NCBI GenBank assembly: GCA_018823905.1
Contig: JAHJHL010000034.1
Span: 1-37,490, forward strand
Direction: 5' to 3'
Origin: Alphaproteobacteria bacterium
GTDB lineage: Bacteria; Pseudomonadota; Alphaproteobacteria; Sphingomonadales; Sphingomonadaceae
Length of the DNA stretch: 37,490 bases
The translations under genes and the position numbers were made by a program. Below the pieces are notes generated by a model, which saw only the letters and a list, made by a program, of their open reading frames with translations, ran no database searches and was not told the DNA's origin. This document shows, one piece after another, positions 1 to 9,192 of this stretch. Every line of letters begins with the position of its first letter. The first letter of the stretch is position 1.

Positions 1-1
1 C

Positions 2-886
2 GAGAGCCGGTCGGAGTGGATTTACAGCGACGGGCTCGCCCCATCGCGCGCGCCGGTCAATTTCGGCTCGACGCCGGCCGATGCCGCGGTGGTCGATGAC
101 AGCGCAATCTACAAGAGCTTCTCGGGCAAGGTCGGGCTCAACTACAAGCCGTCAGACGCGGTGCTGCTTTATGGCAGCATCAGCCGCGGGTTCAAAAGCG
201 GCGGTTTCGACGGCGATTTCGCCTTCACGCGCCAGCAACTCGAACCGTTCGAGGAAGAAACGCTGACCGCTTATGAAATCGGGGTCAAATCGACCCTGAT
301 CGATCGGCGCCTGTTCCTGAACGGGTCGGTCTATCATTATGACTTCGACAAGCCGCAAGTACGGGTCGCCCAAGTCGATACCGTCACCGGCCTGCCGTTC
401 AACCAGCTGCGCAACCTGGCAAGGGCGCGGGTCAACGGCATGGAGATCGACGCGACCCTGCGACCGGCACGCGGTTTCGACCTGCGCGCGGGAATGGCAT
501 GGATCGACACCCGGATCGACGACCCCGCCCAGCCGGTGTTCGACGGCAACGACCTGCCCCTCGCCGCCAAATTTTCGGCGAACCTGCTGGCCCGCTATCA
601 GTTCGCCGTCGGCAGCGGCTGGGACATGGCGCTGCAGGTCGATGGCAAATATAATGGCGCCTTCTTCCTGAACGCCGAGAACACATCCTATCTGAAGGAA
701 CGGCCTTACACGCTGGTCAACGCGCGCGTCAGCCTGCTGTCGGACAGCGGCTGGGATCTGGCGCTGTGGGGGCGCAACCTCACCAAAGAAAGTTTCGCGG
801 TGCAGAGCTTCGCGCTCTTCGGCGCCTATTCGGTCGCCTATAATGCGCCGCGCACCTATGGCGCGACGATCCGGATCGACTGGTGA
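2..886 (+). CDS. TonB-dependent receptor, C-terminal part (5' end outside window)
   Basis: This is the 3' portion (about 294 residues) of an outer-membrane TonB-dependent receptor; the frame is open to the left edge, so the start, signal peptide and plug lie outside the window. What is visible is C-terminal beta-barrel: alternating aromatic/polar strands, the motif YGSISRGFKSGGF, then LTAYEIGVKS, and the closing strand RTYGATIRIDW with a terminal aromatic, as outer-membrane barrels usually have. The pattern matches the FecA/CirA-like receptors abundant in sphingomonads. The substrate cannot be read from this part. The stop TGA overlaps the GTG start of the downstream thioesterase, so the two are probably co-transcribed and coupled. 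Confidence 0.93.
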   Translation, partial: ESRSEWIYSDGLAPSRAPVNFGSTPADAAVVDDSAIYKSFSGKVGLNYKPSDAVLLYGSISRGFKSGGFDGDFAFTRQQLEPFEEETLTAYEIGVKSTLIDRRLFLNGSVYHYDFDKPQVRVAQVDTVTGLPFNQLRNLARARVNGMEIDATLRPARGFDLRAGMAWIDTRIDDPAQPVFDGNDLPLAAKFSANLLARYQFAVGSGWDMALQVDGKYNGAFFLNAENTSYLKERPYTLVNARVSLLSDSGWDLALWGRNLTKESFAVQSFALFGAYSVAYNAPRTYGATIRIDW

Positions 887-1317
887 GCGCGCCCGCCGAC
901 CCACCCGCCGGGTTCGAGCGGCATTTTCGCCGCAGCCCGGTGACCGATGCGTGGGAGCCGCTCTATTCCAAACGCGACGGCGATCGCTTTGTCATCGGGC
1001 TGCGCGTCGCGGCGGCGCACTGCAATGCGCGCGCGATGCTGCACGGCGGCGTGCTGTCAACGCTGTGCGACAATGCGATGGGGATTGCCTGTGTACTGGC
1101 TGCCGACGATGGCACGAGCCTAGTCACGGTGCATTTGTCGGTCGATTTTCTCGGCGCGGCGCGCGAGGGCCAATGGATCGAGGTTGGCGCCATCGCTACA
1201 AAAAACGGCCGGACACTTTCCTTCGCTGCGGCAGAGGCCACCGCCGATAGCCGGATCATCGGCCGCGCTACCGCGGTCTTTCACGTGGGCGATAGCGGAC
1301 GTCCAAAGACGGCCTGA
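883..1317 (+). CDS. PaaI-type hotdog-fold thioesterase
   Basis: A 144-residue protein of the hotdog acyl-CoA thioesterase family (PaaI/YbgC-like, 4HBT domain), expected to hydrolyse a cytosolic acyl-CoA. The family signature HGGVLSTLCDNAMG is at about residues 47-60, with the hot-dog helix starting at the HGG, and the second half has the usual beta pattern (TVHLSVDFL, then GRTLSFAAAEA). The GTG start overlaps the stop of the upstream receptor gene by four bases, so translation is probably coupled. A strong hairpin terminator lies 23 bases past the stop and closes this two-gene unit. Substrate is unknown; pairing with a TonB receptor hints at catabolism of an imported acyl or aromatic compound, which is inference only. 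Confidence 0.85.
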   Translation: MSAPADPPAGFERHFRRSPVTDAWEPLYSKRDGDRFVIGLRVAAAHCNARAMLHGGVLSTLCDNAMGIACVLAADDGTSLVTVHLSVDFLGAAREGQWIEVGAIATKNGRTLSFAAAEATADSRIIGRATAVFHVGDSGRPKTA

Positions 1318-1340
1318 CCAAACAAGCGTCGGGCTTTTCG

Positions 1341-1374
1341 GAGCCGGCATCCCCTGCGGATGTCGGCTCCTTTT
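1341..1374 (+). terminator. Rho-independent terminator after the thioesterase gene
   Basis: A 12-bp stem, GAGCCGGCATCC (1341-1352) with GGATGTCGGCTC (1358-1369), one G-T wobble, loop CCTGC, followed by CTTTT. It lies between two convergent genes. The T-run is on the + strand only, so it mainly serves the thioesterase unit, though the stem could also stop transcripts from the facing receptor gene. Confidence 0.85.
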
Positions 1375-1380
1375 AGACTG

Positions 1381-3774
1381 CTACCGCAATTTCGTCCGTA
1401 TTGTCAGGCCATAGGTTCGCGGCTCGCCCTGCGCGCCGACCAGCGTCGCGCCCTGAAAGGTCGCGGGGATCGCGGATCCGATGGTGCGCTGATTCGCTAG
1501 GTTGCGCGCCCACAATTCCAGCGTCCAGCACTCGTTGGGTGTCCCGACGCCGAGGCGGGCGTTGAACAGCGCATAGCCCTTTTGTCCCGATGTCGGGCGC
1601 AGCAGGCGTTCGGTCAGCACATCGGACTGATAGCGCCCGTCGAATTGAACAAAAGCGCGCAGGCTGCCACCGGCAACAAGGTCGTCCCACCCGACCGAGC
1701 CGGTGACGACCCATTTTGGCGCATTCGCGAGTTGCCGCCCCGCGATTGCGACGACGTTGGCGGGCGGACCGGGCGGGATGGCGCCGTAGCGCGAGCTGGC
1801 ATAGGTGACACCCGCTGCCAGTTGCCAGCCGGGCGCCGGGCGGGCGCCCAGTTCCAGCTCAAAGCCCTTCGCCGTAACGCGCGGGATATTGGTGGTGATC
1901 AGCGCCGCACCGGTGTTGTAGCTGAGCTGATAGTCGGTGAAGCGGGTATAAAAGACCGCCCCGTTGAGCGTCACTCCGCCGCCCGGCGATCGGAATTTAA
2001 GCCCTGCCTCGTGGTTGGTCGCGAGTTCGGGATCGAAGGCCAGATCGTCGGCATCGGGCGATTTCATCGCGATCGGCCGGAACCCGGCTCGATCGAGTAC
2101 AAAGCCGCCCGCCTTGTAACCGCGGCTGTATGTCGCATAGCCGTGGAGCGCGTCGCTGAAATCATAGCTGATCGTCGCGATCCCCGACCATTCCTTCTCC
2201 ACCTTGCGCGCGGTGTACGACCCGTCATAGCGCGCGTCGAAGAGCTGCAGGCACTGGATCCCCGAAATCGGCGTCGCGCCGGGGGCGGCTAGTCCCGCCG
2301 CGATCAGCGCCTGACAGCCCGGATTGAGCGTATCGACAATATCGACATCGACCCGCTTCGCCTCGCGCGTGAAACGAATACCGCCGATCAGGTCGAGCCG
2401 GTCGGTTACATGCCAGACATTGTGCGTGAAGACCGAGAGGCTGCGCGACGTCTGGCGGAAATCGTCGCGCCCCACCCCCGAGCCTTCGGGATAACTCGCC
2501 CCGACCGGCAGGCCGGTATAAAAGGATATCGGGTTGGCCCGCCCGGTCGCCGGCCCGAACAGCCGATCGAGGAACGGCTCAAGATCGCGCCCGATCCGGT
2601 AGCCGTAGCGACCGAACGCCGTTTCATGGCTGTAAAAGCCCCCGATCATCCAGTCGACCGGCCCCGCGCTGCCGTCGAGGCGGATTTCCTGGGTGAAGGT
2701 GTCGAACGCCTGCGCGGCCGCTTTGAACGGAATATAGACTAGGTCCGCCTCGGCATAATCGACCTCGCGCGCCTGATCGTTGCGCCAGCGCCGGTATCCG
2801 GTGATCGATGTCAGCTTGGCGCCTCCGAGATCCCAGTTCAGTTCGCCCGACAGCCCCCACTGATCGGTTTCCTCGACCGACGCGCGATCCTGCGTCGTCG
2901 TGATGGTCAGATCCTGCCGACCGATATGGCTGTCAAACCCCATCGCCTGAAAGATGCCGACATAGACGGGATCGTCGACGATCGGCGAATAGGTGTCGGG
3001 GCCGGTTTCGCGGCGGTGGCCATAGTCGGCGATCAGCCGGATTTCGACGTCATCGGCGGGGGTGAGCAAAAGCTGGCCGCGCAGCGTGAGACGGTTGCGG
3101 TTACGATAGCGATGGCCGCTGTCGAAGTCGCGCAGGAAGCCGCCGCGTCGTTGATAGGCGGCATCGAGCCGGACGGCCAGCAGGTCCTTCACCAACGCCC
3201 CGCCGCCGCCCGCATTCAGCCGAACCAAGTCATAATTTCCATATGACGCCGCCGCGTCGAAGCTCGGCTCGAACTTCGGCGCGAAGGTAATGACATTGAT
3301 CAGGCCCGCGGAGGTATTCTTGCCGAACAGTGTCCCTTGCGGTCCGCGCAACACCTCGATCCGCTCGATCCCCGGAATGTCCGTGAGGCTGAGGTTCGAG
3401 CGGCTACGGTAGACGCCATCGACAAAGGTTGCGACCGACGATTCAAGCCCGGGATTGATCGCCTCGCTTCCCACGCCGCGCAGGCGGATGACGACGCCGG
3501 CCGAATCCGACGTCGTGCTCGTCAAGTTGAGGCTGGGCGCCAGTGTCATCAGCTCGCGCGTATCGTTGATCCCCGATTTCTGGAGTTGCTCGGACGAAAA
3601 GGCCGAGACGGCGATCGGCACGTCCTGCAGATTCTGCGAACGCTTGGTAGCGGTGACGATGATGTCACCACCATTGTCCGCAGCCTGACCAGGCGATACG
3701 TCGCCCTGCGCCGAGGCGAATGGTGCCCATGCCAATGCGGCGAGCGACAGCCCGCAACCGAGTTTCCTCTTCAT
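1381..3774 (-). CDS. TonB-dependent receptor (797 aa)
   Basis: Outer-membrane TonB-dependent receptor for energy-driven uptake. I chose the ATG at 3774 because it is preceded by GGGAGAG and opens a classic signal peptide (MKRKLGCGLSLAALAW...ASAQG); 38 more codons are open upstream but overlap the DUF2855 gene. The mature protein goes straight to the TonB box/plug (DIIVTATKR), with RIEVLRGPQGTLFG and NTSAGLINVIT in the plug, then a large barrel with YATYSRGYKAGGF. No STN signalling domain is present. The last strand ends TIRTKLR, not in the usual Phe/Trp, which is mildly odd. It is the last gene of a - strand run (TBDR, PhoD, DUF2855, TBDR), 26 bases after DUF2855. Its ligand is unknown. Confidence 0.93.
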   Translation of the reverse strand: MKRKLGCGLSLAALAWAPFASAQGDVSPGQAADNGGDIIVTATKRSQNLQDVPIAVSAFSSEQLQKSGINDTRELMTLAPSLNLTSTTSDSAGVVIRLRGVGSEAINPGLESSVATFVDGVYRSRSNLSLTDIPGIERIEVLRGPQGTLFGKNTSAGLINVITFAPKFEPSFDAAASYGNYDLVRLNAGGGGALVKDLLAVRLDAAYQRRGGFLRDFDSGHRYRNRNRLTLRGQLLLTPADDVEIRLIADYGHRRETGPDTYSPIVDDPVYVGIFQAMGFDSHIGRQDLTITTTQDRASVEETDQWGLSGELNWDLGGAKLTSITGYRRWRNDQAREVDYAEADLVYIPFKAAAQAFDTFTQEIRLDGSAGPVDWMIGGFYSHETAFGRYGYRIGRDLEPFLDRLFGPATGRANPISFYTGLPVGASYPEGSGVGRDDFRQTSRSLSVFTHNVWHVTDRLDLIGGIRFTREAKRVDVDIVDTLNPGCQALIAAGLAAPGATPISGIQCLQLFDARYDGSYTARKVEKEWSGIATISYDFSDALHGYATYSRGYKAGGFVLDRAGFRPIAMKSPDADDLAFDPELATNHEAGLKFRSPGGGVTLNGAVFYTRFTDYQLSYNTGAALITTNIPRVTAKGFELELGARPAPGWQLAAGVTYASSRYGAIPPGPPANVVAIAGRQLANAPKWVVTGSVGWDDLVAGGSLRAFVQFDGRYQSDVLTERLLRPTSGQKGYALFNARLGVGTPNECWTLELWARNLANQRTIGSAIPATFQGATLVGAQGEPRTYGLTIRTKLR

Positions 3775-3800
3775 AATTTCTCTCCCGTTTTTGCTTCTGA

Positions 3801-4877
3801 TTATAAAGATGCGACAATCGCCGAGGTTGGATCGCCATGGCCGGACCGGACCTGCGCCCAGACATCGCGCACGGCATCGGCGCCGCACACGGCTTCGATC
3901 GTCAGCCAGGCTCTCGACGCGGCGATGAAATCGCGCGTGGCATCGGCTAGCGCGATATCGAAGCCCGCCGGACTGAGTTCAGCCACCGCAGCGATGATGG
4001 CATCGGGCGCGAAGAAAAATTCTTCGCCGGGTGTATTTATGCTCGTTTCGCCCGCATCCTGCCTATGGGTCATGCCGACCCGGCAAAGATGGACCGGCCG
4101 CGAGCGATCGCGCAGGCGGCCGAGCAATGTCGAGTTCCCCGAAAAATCGACGATCGCCGCGCCGGAAAGGTTCGGCAGCGCGTCATAAGTCGCCACCTCA
4201 TCAAAAATACCGAGACCGATAACCGCCGCCGCATGGCGCTCCGATGTCAGGCCGACAGTCCGGATTCCGGTTCTATTGCGCCGCAGCAGCCAGCCAAGTC
4301 CGAGCGCGGTTTTGCTCGAAGCGCTGGTAACGATCACGGTGTCGCTGGTCCATGCGGCAGTCTGCCCGACCAGCCGGTCGAGGAGGAAGGAGGTGATGAA
4401 AAGCGGGCGGATGACCGATTGCCGATCCTCGGTCCCGGGCGCATGAATCGGGTCCGCCGCGACGCGGAAATAGCTGTTGTAGGCGGGTGGAAGCGACCGT
4501 CGATGGACCGAATTATCGACGATCAGCCGCGCATTGATCCGCCCCGGCTCGATCACAGCCTGCGAGGCCATCGGCCATAGGCCATAAAGCCGCTCGCCCT
4601 GGGCAACGCCCGCATGATGGGTCTCGACGACGGTCGCAAAGCCCCACACCGGGACCATGCCCCATGGTTCGGGCATAGGAAAAAGCGACCAGTAGCCAAG
4701 ACGATCGCCGAGCAGCGCATAGGTCAGATTATTCGCGCTAAGGCTGAAACAATCGATGGCAAGCCGGACCTGTCCGGTCGCAAGTGGCGTTTCCGGCCTG
4801 TCGCAAATGATCGTCAACGCACCGGGACGATCCCCTCCACGATCGATAACAAGGCTGATGGCTCCGGCGCTTTGCAA
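3801..4877 (-). CDS. DUF2855 family protein (MDR-like oxidoreductase relative)
   Basis: A member of the DUF2855 family, distant relatives of medium-chain dehydrogenase/reductases with no established reaction. Recognised from SANNLTYALLGD, the YWSLFP/PVWGFA segment, and SSASSKTALGLGW in the nucleotide-fold half. Start choice: the longest frame begins at a GTG at 4919, but a TTG at 4877 has AGGGGA six bases upstream and gives an N-terminus (ISLVIDRGG...) that suits the family, so I use 4877 (358 aa). It sits between phoD (gap of roughly 100-150 bases, depending on the start) and the receptor at 3774 (26-base gap), so it is probably in their operon. A 6+6 inverted repeat, ATTGCA-N5-TGCAAT, lies upstream at 4986-5002. 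Function beyond a possible NAD(P)-dependent reaction is unknown. Confidence 0.85.
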   Translation of the reverse strand: MQSAGAISLVIDRGGDRPGALTIICDRPETPLATGQVRLAIDCFSLSANNLTYALLGDRLGYWSLFPMPEPWGMVPVWGFATVVETHHAGVAQGERLYGLWPMASQAVIEPGRINARLIVDNSVHRRSLPPAYNSYFRVAADPIHAPGTEDRQSVIRPLFITSFLLDRLVGQTAAWTSDTVIVTSASSKTALGLGWLLRRNRTGIRTVGLTSERHAAAVIGLGIFDEVATYDALPNLSGAAIVDFSGNSTLLGRLRDRSRPVHLCRVGMTHRQDAGETSINTPGEEFFFAPDAIIAAVAELSPAGFDIALADATRDFIAASRAWLTIEAVCGADAVRDVWAQVRSGHGDPTSAIVASL

Positions 4878-5025
4878 TGTCTGTCCCCTGCCCGTTGCGT
4901 GTCGACGCGGCGCGCGCACGACACGGGTTGTAGGACAGGCTCGGCGCAGAAGGGGTGCCGATCAAACGGCCAGAATCGAATGGTAATTGCACCGGATGCA
5001 ATGGCGCACGCGCGGCAGTCCGAAG

Positions 5026-6534
5026 TCAGGCGAAACCCGGCCGCCCCGCCTCGATTGAGCGCCGCTCGAGCGAGAGGCAACGCGCCGCGGGATCGACCAG
5101 CGAGGCGACGGCACGCAGGTCGACGTCGATCCGTTGGGGCACGATATCGAGCAGGGCATAACCGGCATGACGATTGTCGTGATAGCGGACATGCGGGTTG
5201 CGCGACTGTGCCCCGTCGAACAAGGCGGCAGGGCCGTTGCGCGAGGCGAGGCAACTCGTCACCACCTCGCTCGCGACGATTTTCGATCGCGGATCGCCGA
5301 AATCGGCCAGCACGTTGTTCAGCCAGAAAGAATGAACGTCGCCGCCCAGCACCACGGCATTGCGAACCGTTGGCCGGCCGAGGCTGCCCAGCGCGCGGTG
5401 GCGCGCCGCCTCATAACCGTCCCACATGTCCGACCAGCGGGCATCAGGCCCCTGCGGCAGGACAAGGCGCGAGAATAATGTCTGTTGCGCGACGAGACTC
5501 CAGATGCCCCGTTCGCGCGCAAGGCCGTCGTCCAGCCACGCCTCCTGCCTGGCACCCAGCATCGTTGCACCGGGATCAGCCACCGCGTCACAGTCCCGCA
5601 CCACGTGCCCGCCGCGCTTTTCGTCCGAACAAGCCTGGACACTGCGATACTGACGCGTGTCGAGCATATGTACGGTCGCGAGCTTTCCCCAGCGGAACCG
5701 GCGAAAAAGTTGCAGACTGCCGCCCGACCGCCACGCCGAAGGACGCAGCGGCATATGCTCAAAATATGCCTGCCACGCGGCGGTGCGGCGGCGAAGGAAG
5801 GCCGCTGGATCGACCGTGACGCCGCCATGCACGCCCGCATAATCATTCTCGACCTCATGATCATCGAGCGCGACGATGAATGGCATTGCAGCATGGGCCG
5901 CGGCCAGGTCGGGGTCGGTGCGGTAGAGCGCGTGGCGCGCGCGATAGTCGTCCAGCGTCAGCGGATCCGGCGTGCCGAACGCGCGGACGTTGGGACCGCT
6001 GCCGAAGGATTTTTCATAGATATAGTCGCCGACCTGCAGGACGGCATCGACGTCCTGTTCGACCATGTCGCGATAGGCGCTGAACCAACCGTGCTCCCAG
6101 TGCTGGCACGACGTCAGCGCCAGGCGCAGTCGCTCAGGGTTCGCTGCCACGGTTGCCGCCCGGCCTACACGGCTCACCGCATCGCCGAAATGGAAGCGAT
6201 AGAAATAGGGGCGTCCGGACGGCAGCCCCCTCACTTCAAGATGCGCAGCGCCGCCGCGACCTACTGGCGCGTCGATACGGCCGGAACGGATGATCGTGCG
6301 GAAATTTTCGTTGCTCGCGATTTCATAGCCGAGCCGGACATCTTCGGTCAGCCCGACCGCCCGCGTCCAAAGGACAAAGCCGTCACTCGCCGGTTCGCCG
6401 GAGGCAACGCCGAGTGCGAAGGGGTCATGCGTCAGGCGTGGCGCGCGGTTCGCCGGGGCGGCTTGCGCAGCCGCGATGAAGCGGCTGGCGGCCAGCGCCG
6501 CCGCCCCGGTGAGAAGCTGGCGTCGCCCGAACAT
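5026..6534 (-). CDS. phoD: PhoD-family alkaline phosphatase/phosphodiesterase, Tat-exported
   Basis: A 502-residue PhoD-like metallophosphoesterase that releases phosphate from organic phosphomonoesters or diesters in the periplasm. The ATG at 6534 starts a twin-arginine signal (MFGRRQLLTGAAALAAS, then AAAQA). It is followed by the PhoD N-terminal domain (HDPFALGVASGEP, VLWTR) and the metal-binding motifs LTSCQHWEHG, VLQVGDYIYE, ALDDHEVENDY and LGGDVHSFW, whose Asp, His and Asn residues normally hold Ca/Fe. Length is normal. The start overlaps the upstream receptor stop by one base (TGATG), so receptor and phosphatase are coupled. Such pairs suggest the receptor takes up a phosphorylated or phosphate-rich ligand that PhoD processes; this is inference. 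No Pho box was located. Confidence 0.93.
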   Translation of the reverse strand: MFGRRQLLTGAAALAASRFIAAAQAAPANRAPRLTHDPFALGVASGEPASDGFVLWTRAVGLTEDVRLGYEIASNENFRTIIRSGRIDAPVGRGGAAHLEVRGLPSGRPYFYRFHFGDAVSRVGRAATVAANPERLRLALTSCQHWEHGWFSAYRDMVEQDVDAVLQVGDYIYEKSFGSGPNVRAFGTPDPLTLDDYRARHALYRTDPDLAAAHAAMPFIVALDDHEVENDYAGVHGGVTVDPAAFLRRRTAAWQAYFEHMPLRPSAWRSGGSLQLFRRFRWGKLATVHMLDTRQYRSVQACSDEKRGGHVVRDCDAVADPGATMLGARQEAWLDDGLARERGIWSLVAQQTLFSRLVLPQGPDARWSDMWDGYEAARHRALGSLGRPTVRNAVVLGGDVHSFWLNNVLADFGDPRSKIVASEVVTSCLASRNGPAALFDGAQSRNPHVRYHDNRHAGYALLDIVPQRIDVDLRAVASLVDPAARCLSLERRSIEAGRPGFA

Positions 6535-8828
6535 CAGAAGCGTGCTGTTAGTCGGGCATACCAAGTCCGGCCGTTCAAGCCGATCGGGGTTTCCTCGCCC
6601 GTGGGAAAGCTACCGCCGGTTGCGGCAATGAAAGATTGCTGATCGTCGATGGTGTCGGGGTCGGCGTCGAGCAGATTCTGCACACCGAAACCCAGACGCA
6701 CGCCTTGCAATATCTTGTAGCCCGCCGACACGTCGATCGTCTCCTTCCCACCAAATGTCTGGATCGAATTCAGCGGCTGCGACCGATAGGTGCCAAAAGC
6801 CGCCACATTGATCCCGGCGTCGAAATTGCCATGCGTCAGGCTGCCCTGAAAAGTGAATTTCGATTTCGGCTGCGCCTCGGTGACGAACAGGATCGATTTG
6901 GTGTTCAGCAGAGGTAAGGTCGGCAGAATAGGGTTCGGGCGAAGGGCGTTGAGCTTGCTGTCGAACCAGCCATATCCGGCAGCCAAGGACAGCCGCGTAT
7001 CCGGTCCCAGATCCCCTTGCCACCGCGCGGTCAGTTCAACGCCGCGTGTCGTCGTGTCGATCGCGTTGGTAAAGAAGCGCACTTGCTGAAAATTGGTAAT
7101 CCCCGCCGCAGTCAAAATGTTCACGACGGCTGCACCGCCCAATTGCTCGCTGAGGGCAATCCGATCCTTGATCCGGATATGAAAATAGTCGGCGGTGAAA
7201 GAGAAGCCCTCGATCGGCCCAACAACAAGGCCCGCTGTGAAGTTCCGCGACCGTTCGGGCTTGAGATCGCTGGCGCCGAGTGCGCGCGCGACAGGATCGC
7301 CGACCGGCAACGTCCCGACCGTTACTAGCCGCCCTGCGCTAAGCGCGCCTTGAACCGCACTGAAAAACTGCTGTTGCAGCGACGGCGCCTTGAATCCCGT
7401 CCCGACCGTTGCGCGTACCGCGACGCCTTCCATCAGCTCGAGCCGCGAAGTGGCACGCCAGGTGGTCTTGCCGCCAAAGTCGCCATAATGATCGTAGCGG
7501 ACCGCTCCACCGATCAGCAATGGCTTCACGGGGCGTAGTTCGGCGTCAAGGAAAGCCGCCCAGGCTTTGCGGTTTTCATCGGTCGGGTTGCGGGGGTTGA
7601 AGCCGGCGAAACCGTCAGCTCCCGTCCCGATATAGGCGTCGGGTTCGCCGCTGCGGATTTGGTAACTTTCGCGACGATACTGCCCGCCCGCGGCAATATT
7701 GCCGCCAGCCAAGACATTGTCGAGTGGCAACGACAGGACAAGGTCGGTGACATATTGGCGGTACGTGACCCCGCCTGAATCGAACGCGGTCGGGCTGGCT
7801 GGCCCCAGCGAGACATTGGCCGTGTCGAAGACGCGGAAATCCGCTTTGTTCGACCCAAACCCCTGGCTGAGATCGGCCTTTAATTCGCCAAATTCGCCGC
7901 GCAGGCCAGCTGTGACGCCAATATCCCAGATCCGTGGTTCGATGATGGGGAGGAAACCGTTCGGATGGATGGGCGAAAAGCCGGGCACTCGGAAGCCTGC
8001 GCCATTGTTGGACGTCTTCCGGGTCAGCGTTCCGAAACCGTAAAGCTCGAGCGTCTCGCCAAATGGCAGTGCAGTATCAATCGCGAGGCTAGCTACGGAT
8101 GCCTCGGGATCCCCGATGCGGTAGGTAATCCTATCGAAACGCTGATCGACGAACGCCCGGTTGGTCGCTTGCTGGTGTCGCGCCGATGCGCTGATCATCA
8201 GGTGCCCGCCGTCACCGATGCCAAAACCCGCGCTGGCGCTGGCAAGACCGGTCTCGCCATCGCCCTCTTCGGTGATGCTGGCAAATAGCTCACCGCTTGC
8301 GCCCCGTGCATTTGATTTCAGGATGATGTTGACGACACCAGCGATCGCGTCGGATCCATATTGCGCTGCGGCGCCATCGCGCAAAATTTCGATCCGCTCG
8401 ATCGCACTTTCAGGGATGGTGTCGAGATCGACCGCCGCCGACCCGCGGCCAATGCTGTTGTTTACGTTCAAAACCGCATTGGCGTGGCGGCGCTTGCCGT
8501 TGACGAGCACCAGCGTCTGATCGGGTGACAGGCCGCGGAGCGTTACGGGCTTGGTGTTGGCCGCCGTCGCAGTGGTCGCTGCCCGCGCGAAGTTAACGGA
8601 TGGCTGTAGAAAGTTCAGCGCGCGGCCGAGGTCGGGAAAGCCCGAATCGGCGATCGCTTCACCGCTCACAACATCGACTGGCGCCGAGGATTCAAGCGCT
8701 GCACGCCCCGATGCGCGAGTTCCTGTCACGATGATCTCATCACCGAACCCCTCACCATCTTGCGTCTGCGCGTGCGCCGTGCCGCTGGCAAGAATCGCGA
8801 ACCCCATCATTGGAACCATATATTTCAT
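6534..8828 (-). CDS. TonB-dependent receptor upstream of phoD (764 aa)
   Basis: An outer-membrane TonB-dependent receptor. Two ATGs are close together (8834 and 8828). I prefer 8828 because GGAGG lies about nine bases before it, against three for 8834. The signal peptide is MKYMVPMMGFAILASGTAHA, then the TonB-box-like DEIIVTGTR and a plug with LVNGKRRHANAVL, RIEILRDGAAAQYGSDAIAG and VVNIILK. This is the plug type common in sphingomonad and xanthomonad receptors. The barrel closes with WYARLTARF, a proper terminal Phe. Its stop overlaps the phoD start (TGATG), which is strong evidence for coupled expression. The ligand is unknown; a phosphorylated nutrient is suggested only by phoD. Confidence 0.93.
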   Translation of the reverse strand: MKYMVPMMGFAILASGTAHAQTQDGEGFGDEIIVTGTRASGRAALESSAPVDVVSGEAIADSGFPDLGRALNFLQPSVNFARAATTATAANTKPVTLRGLSPDQTLVLVNGKRRHANAVLNVNNSIGRGSAAVDLDTIPESAIERIEILRDGAAAQYGSDAIAGVVNIILKSNARGASGELFASITEEGDGETGLASASAGFGIGDGGHLMISASARHQQATNRAFVDQRFDRITYRIGDPEASVASLAIDTALPFGETLELYGFGTLTRKTSNNGAGFRVPGFSPIHPNGFLPIIEPRIWDIGVTAGLRGEFGELKADLSQGFGSNKADFRVFDTANVSLGPASPTAFDSGGVTYRQYVTDLVLSLPLDNVLAGGNIAAGGQYRRESYQIRSGEPDAYIGTGADGFAGFNPRNPTDENRKAWAAFLDAELRPVKPLLIGGAVRYDHYGDFGGKTTWRATSRLELMEGVAVRATVGTGFKAPSLQQQFFSAVQGALSAGRLVTVGTLPVGDPVARALGASDLKPERSRNFTAGLVVGPIEGFSFTADYFHIRIKDRIALSEQLGGAAVVNILTAAGITNFQQVRFFTNAIDTTTRGVELTARWQGDLGPDTRLSLAAGYGWFDSKLNALRPNPILPTLPLLNTKSILFVTEAQPKSKFTFQGSLTHGNFDAGINVAAFGTYRSQPLNSIQTFGGKETIDVSAGYKILQGVRLGFGVQNLLDADPDTIDDQQSFIAATGGSFPTGEETPIGLNGRTWYARLTARF

Positions 8829-9192
8829 CGCCATTGCCCTCCAAATCGCTGCTCGATTTACGAGGAAGTGGCTCGGCACCGTTATTGCCAAGGAAGGTAT
8901 CGGCATTGCGAGATACGCAACGCTTCCTCACTCAAATTGTCATCCCAGGCGTTTAGCGCCAACCATTTTATGTAGACTCTGCCCGCCAATGGTACCGAAT
9001 TGTTCATGCGCATGATTCTCAAAATGGCCTAAGATCGGAGCCGGCGATCTCGTCGTGCAATGACAATCACTGGCCGCTAACGGACTGTCCGCTTTTAGCT
9101 CAAAATGTCAAAAAGCGGTCGCCAGGCAATCTATACATTCGCGAAAGAGAAACCTTCTAGCAGATTTGTGCGCTGCAGCGTAAGGCGCGATC
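8829..9192. promoter_or_regulatory. Divergent intergenic region between the receptor-phoD operon and nasT
   Basis: About 364 bases without a credible gene. It must hold promoters for two divergent operons. I see a TATACA box at 9132-9137 as a possible nasT -10, without a good -35 at 17 bases, and an imperfect inverted repeat CTCGGCA (8872-8878) / TTGCCAAG (8885-8892) near the receptor start. GCTTTT and AAAAGC flank a short spacer near 9091-9116. None of these is decisive, and no clear sigma-54 element was found by eye. Confidence 0.4.
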
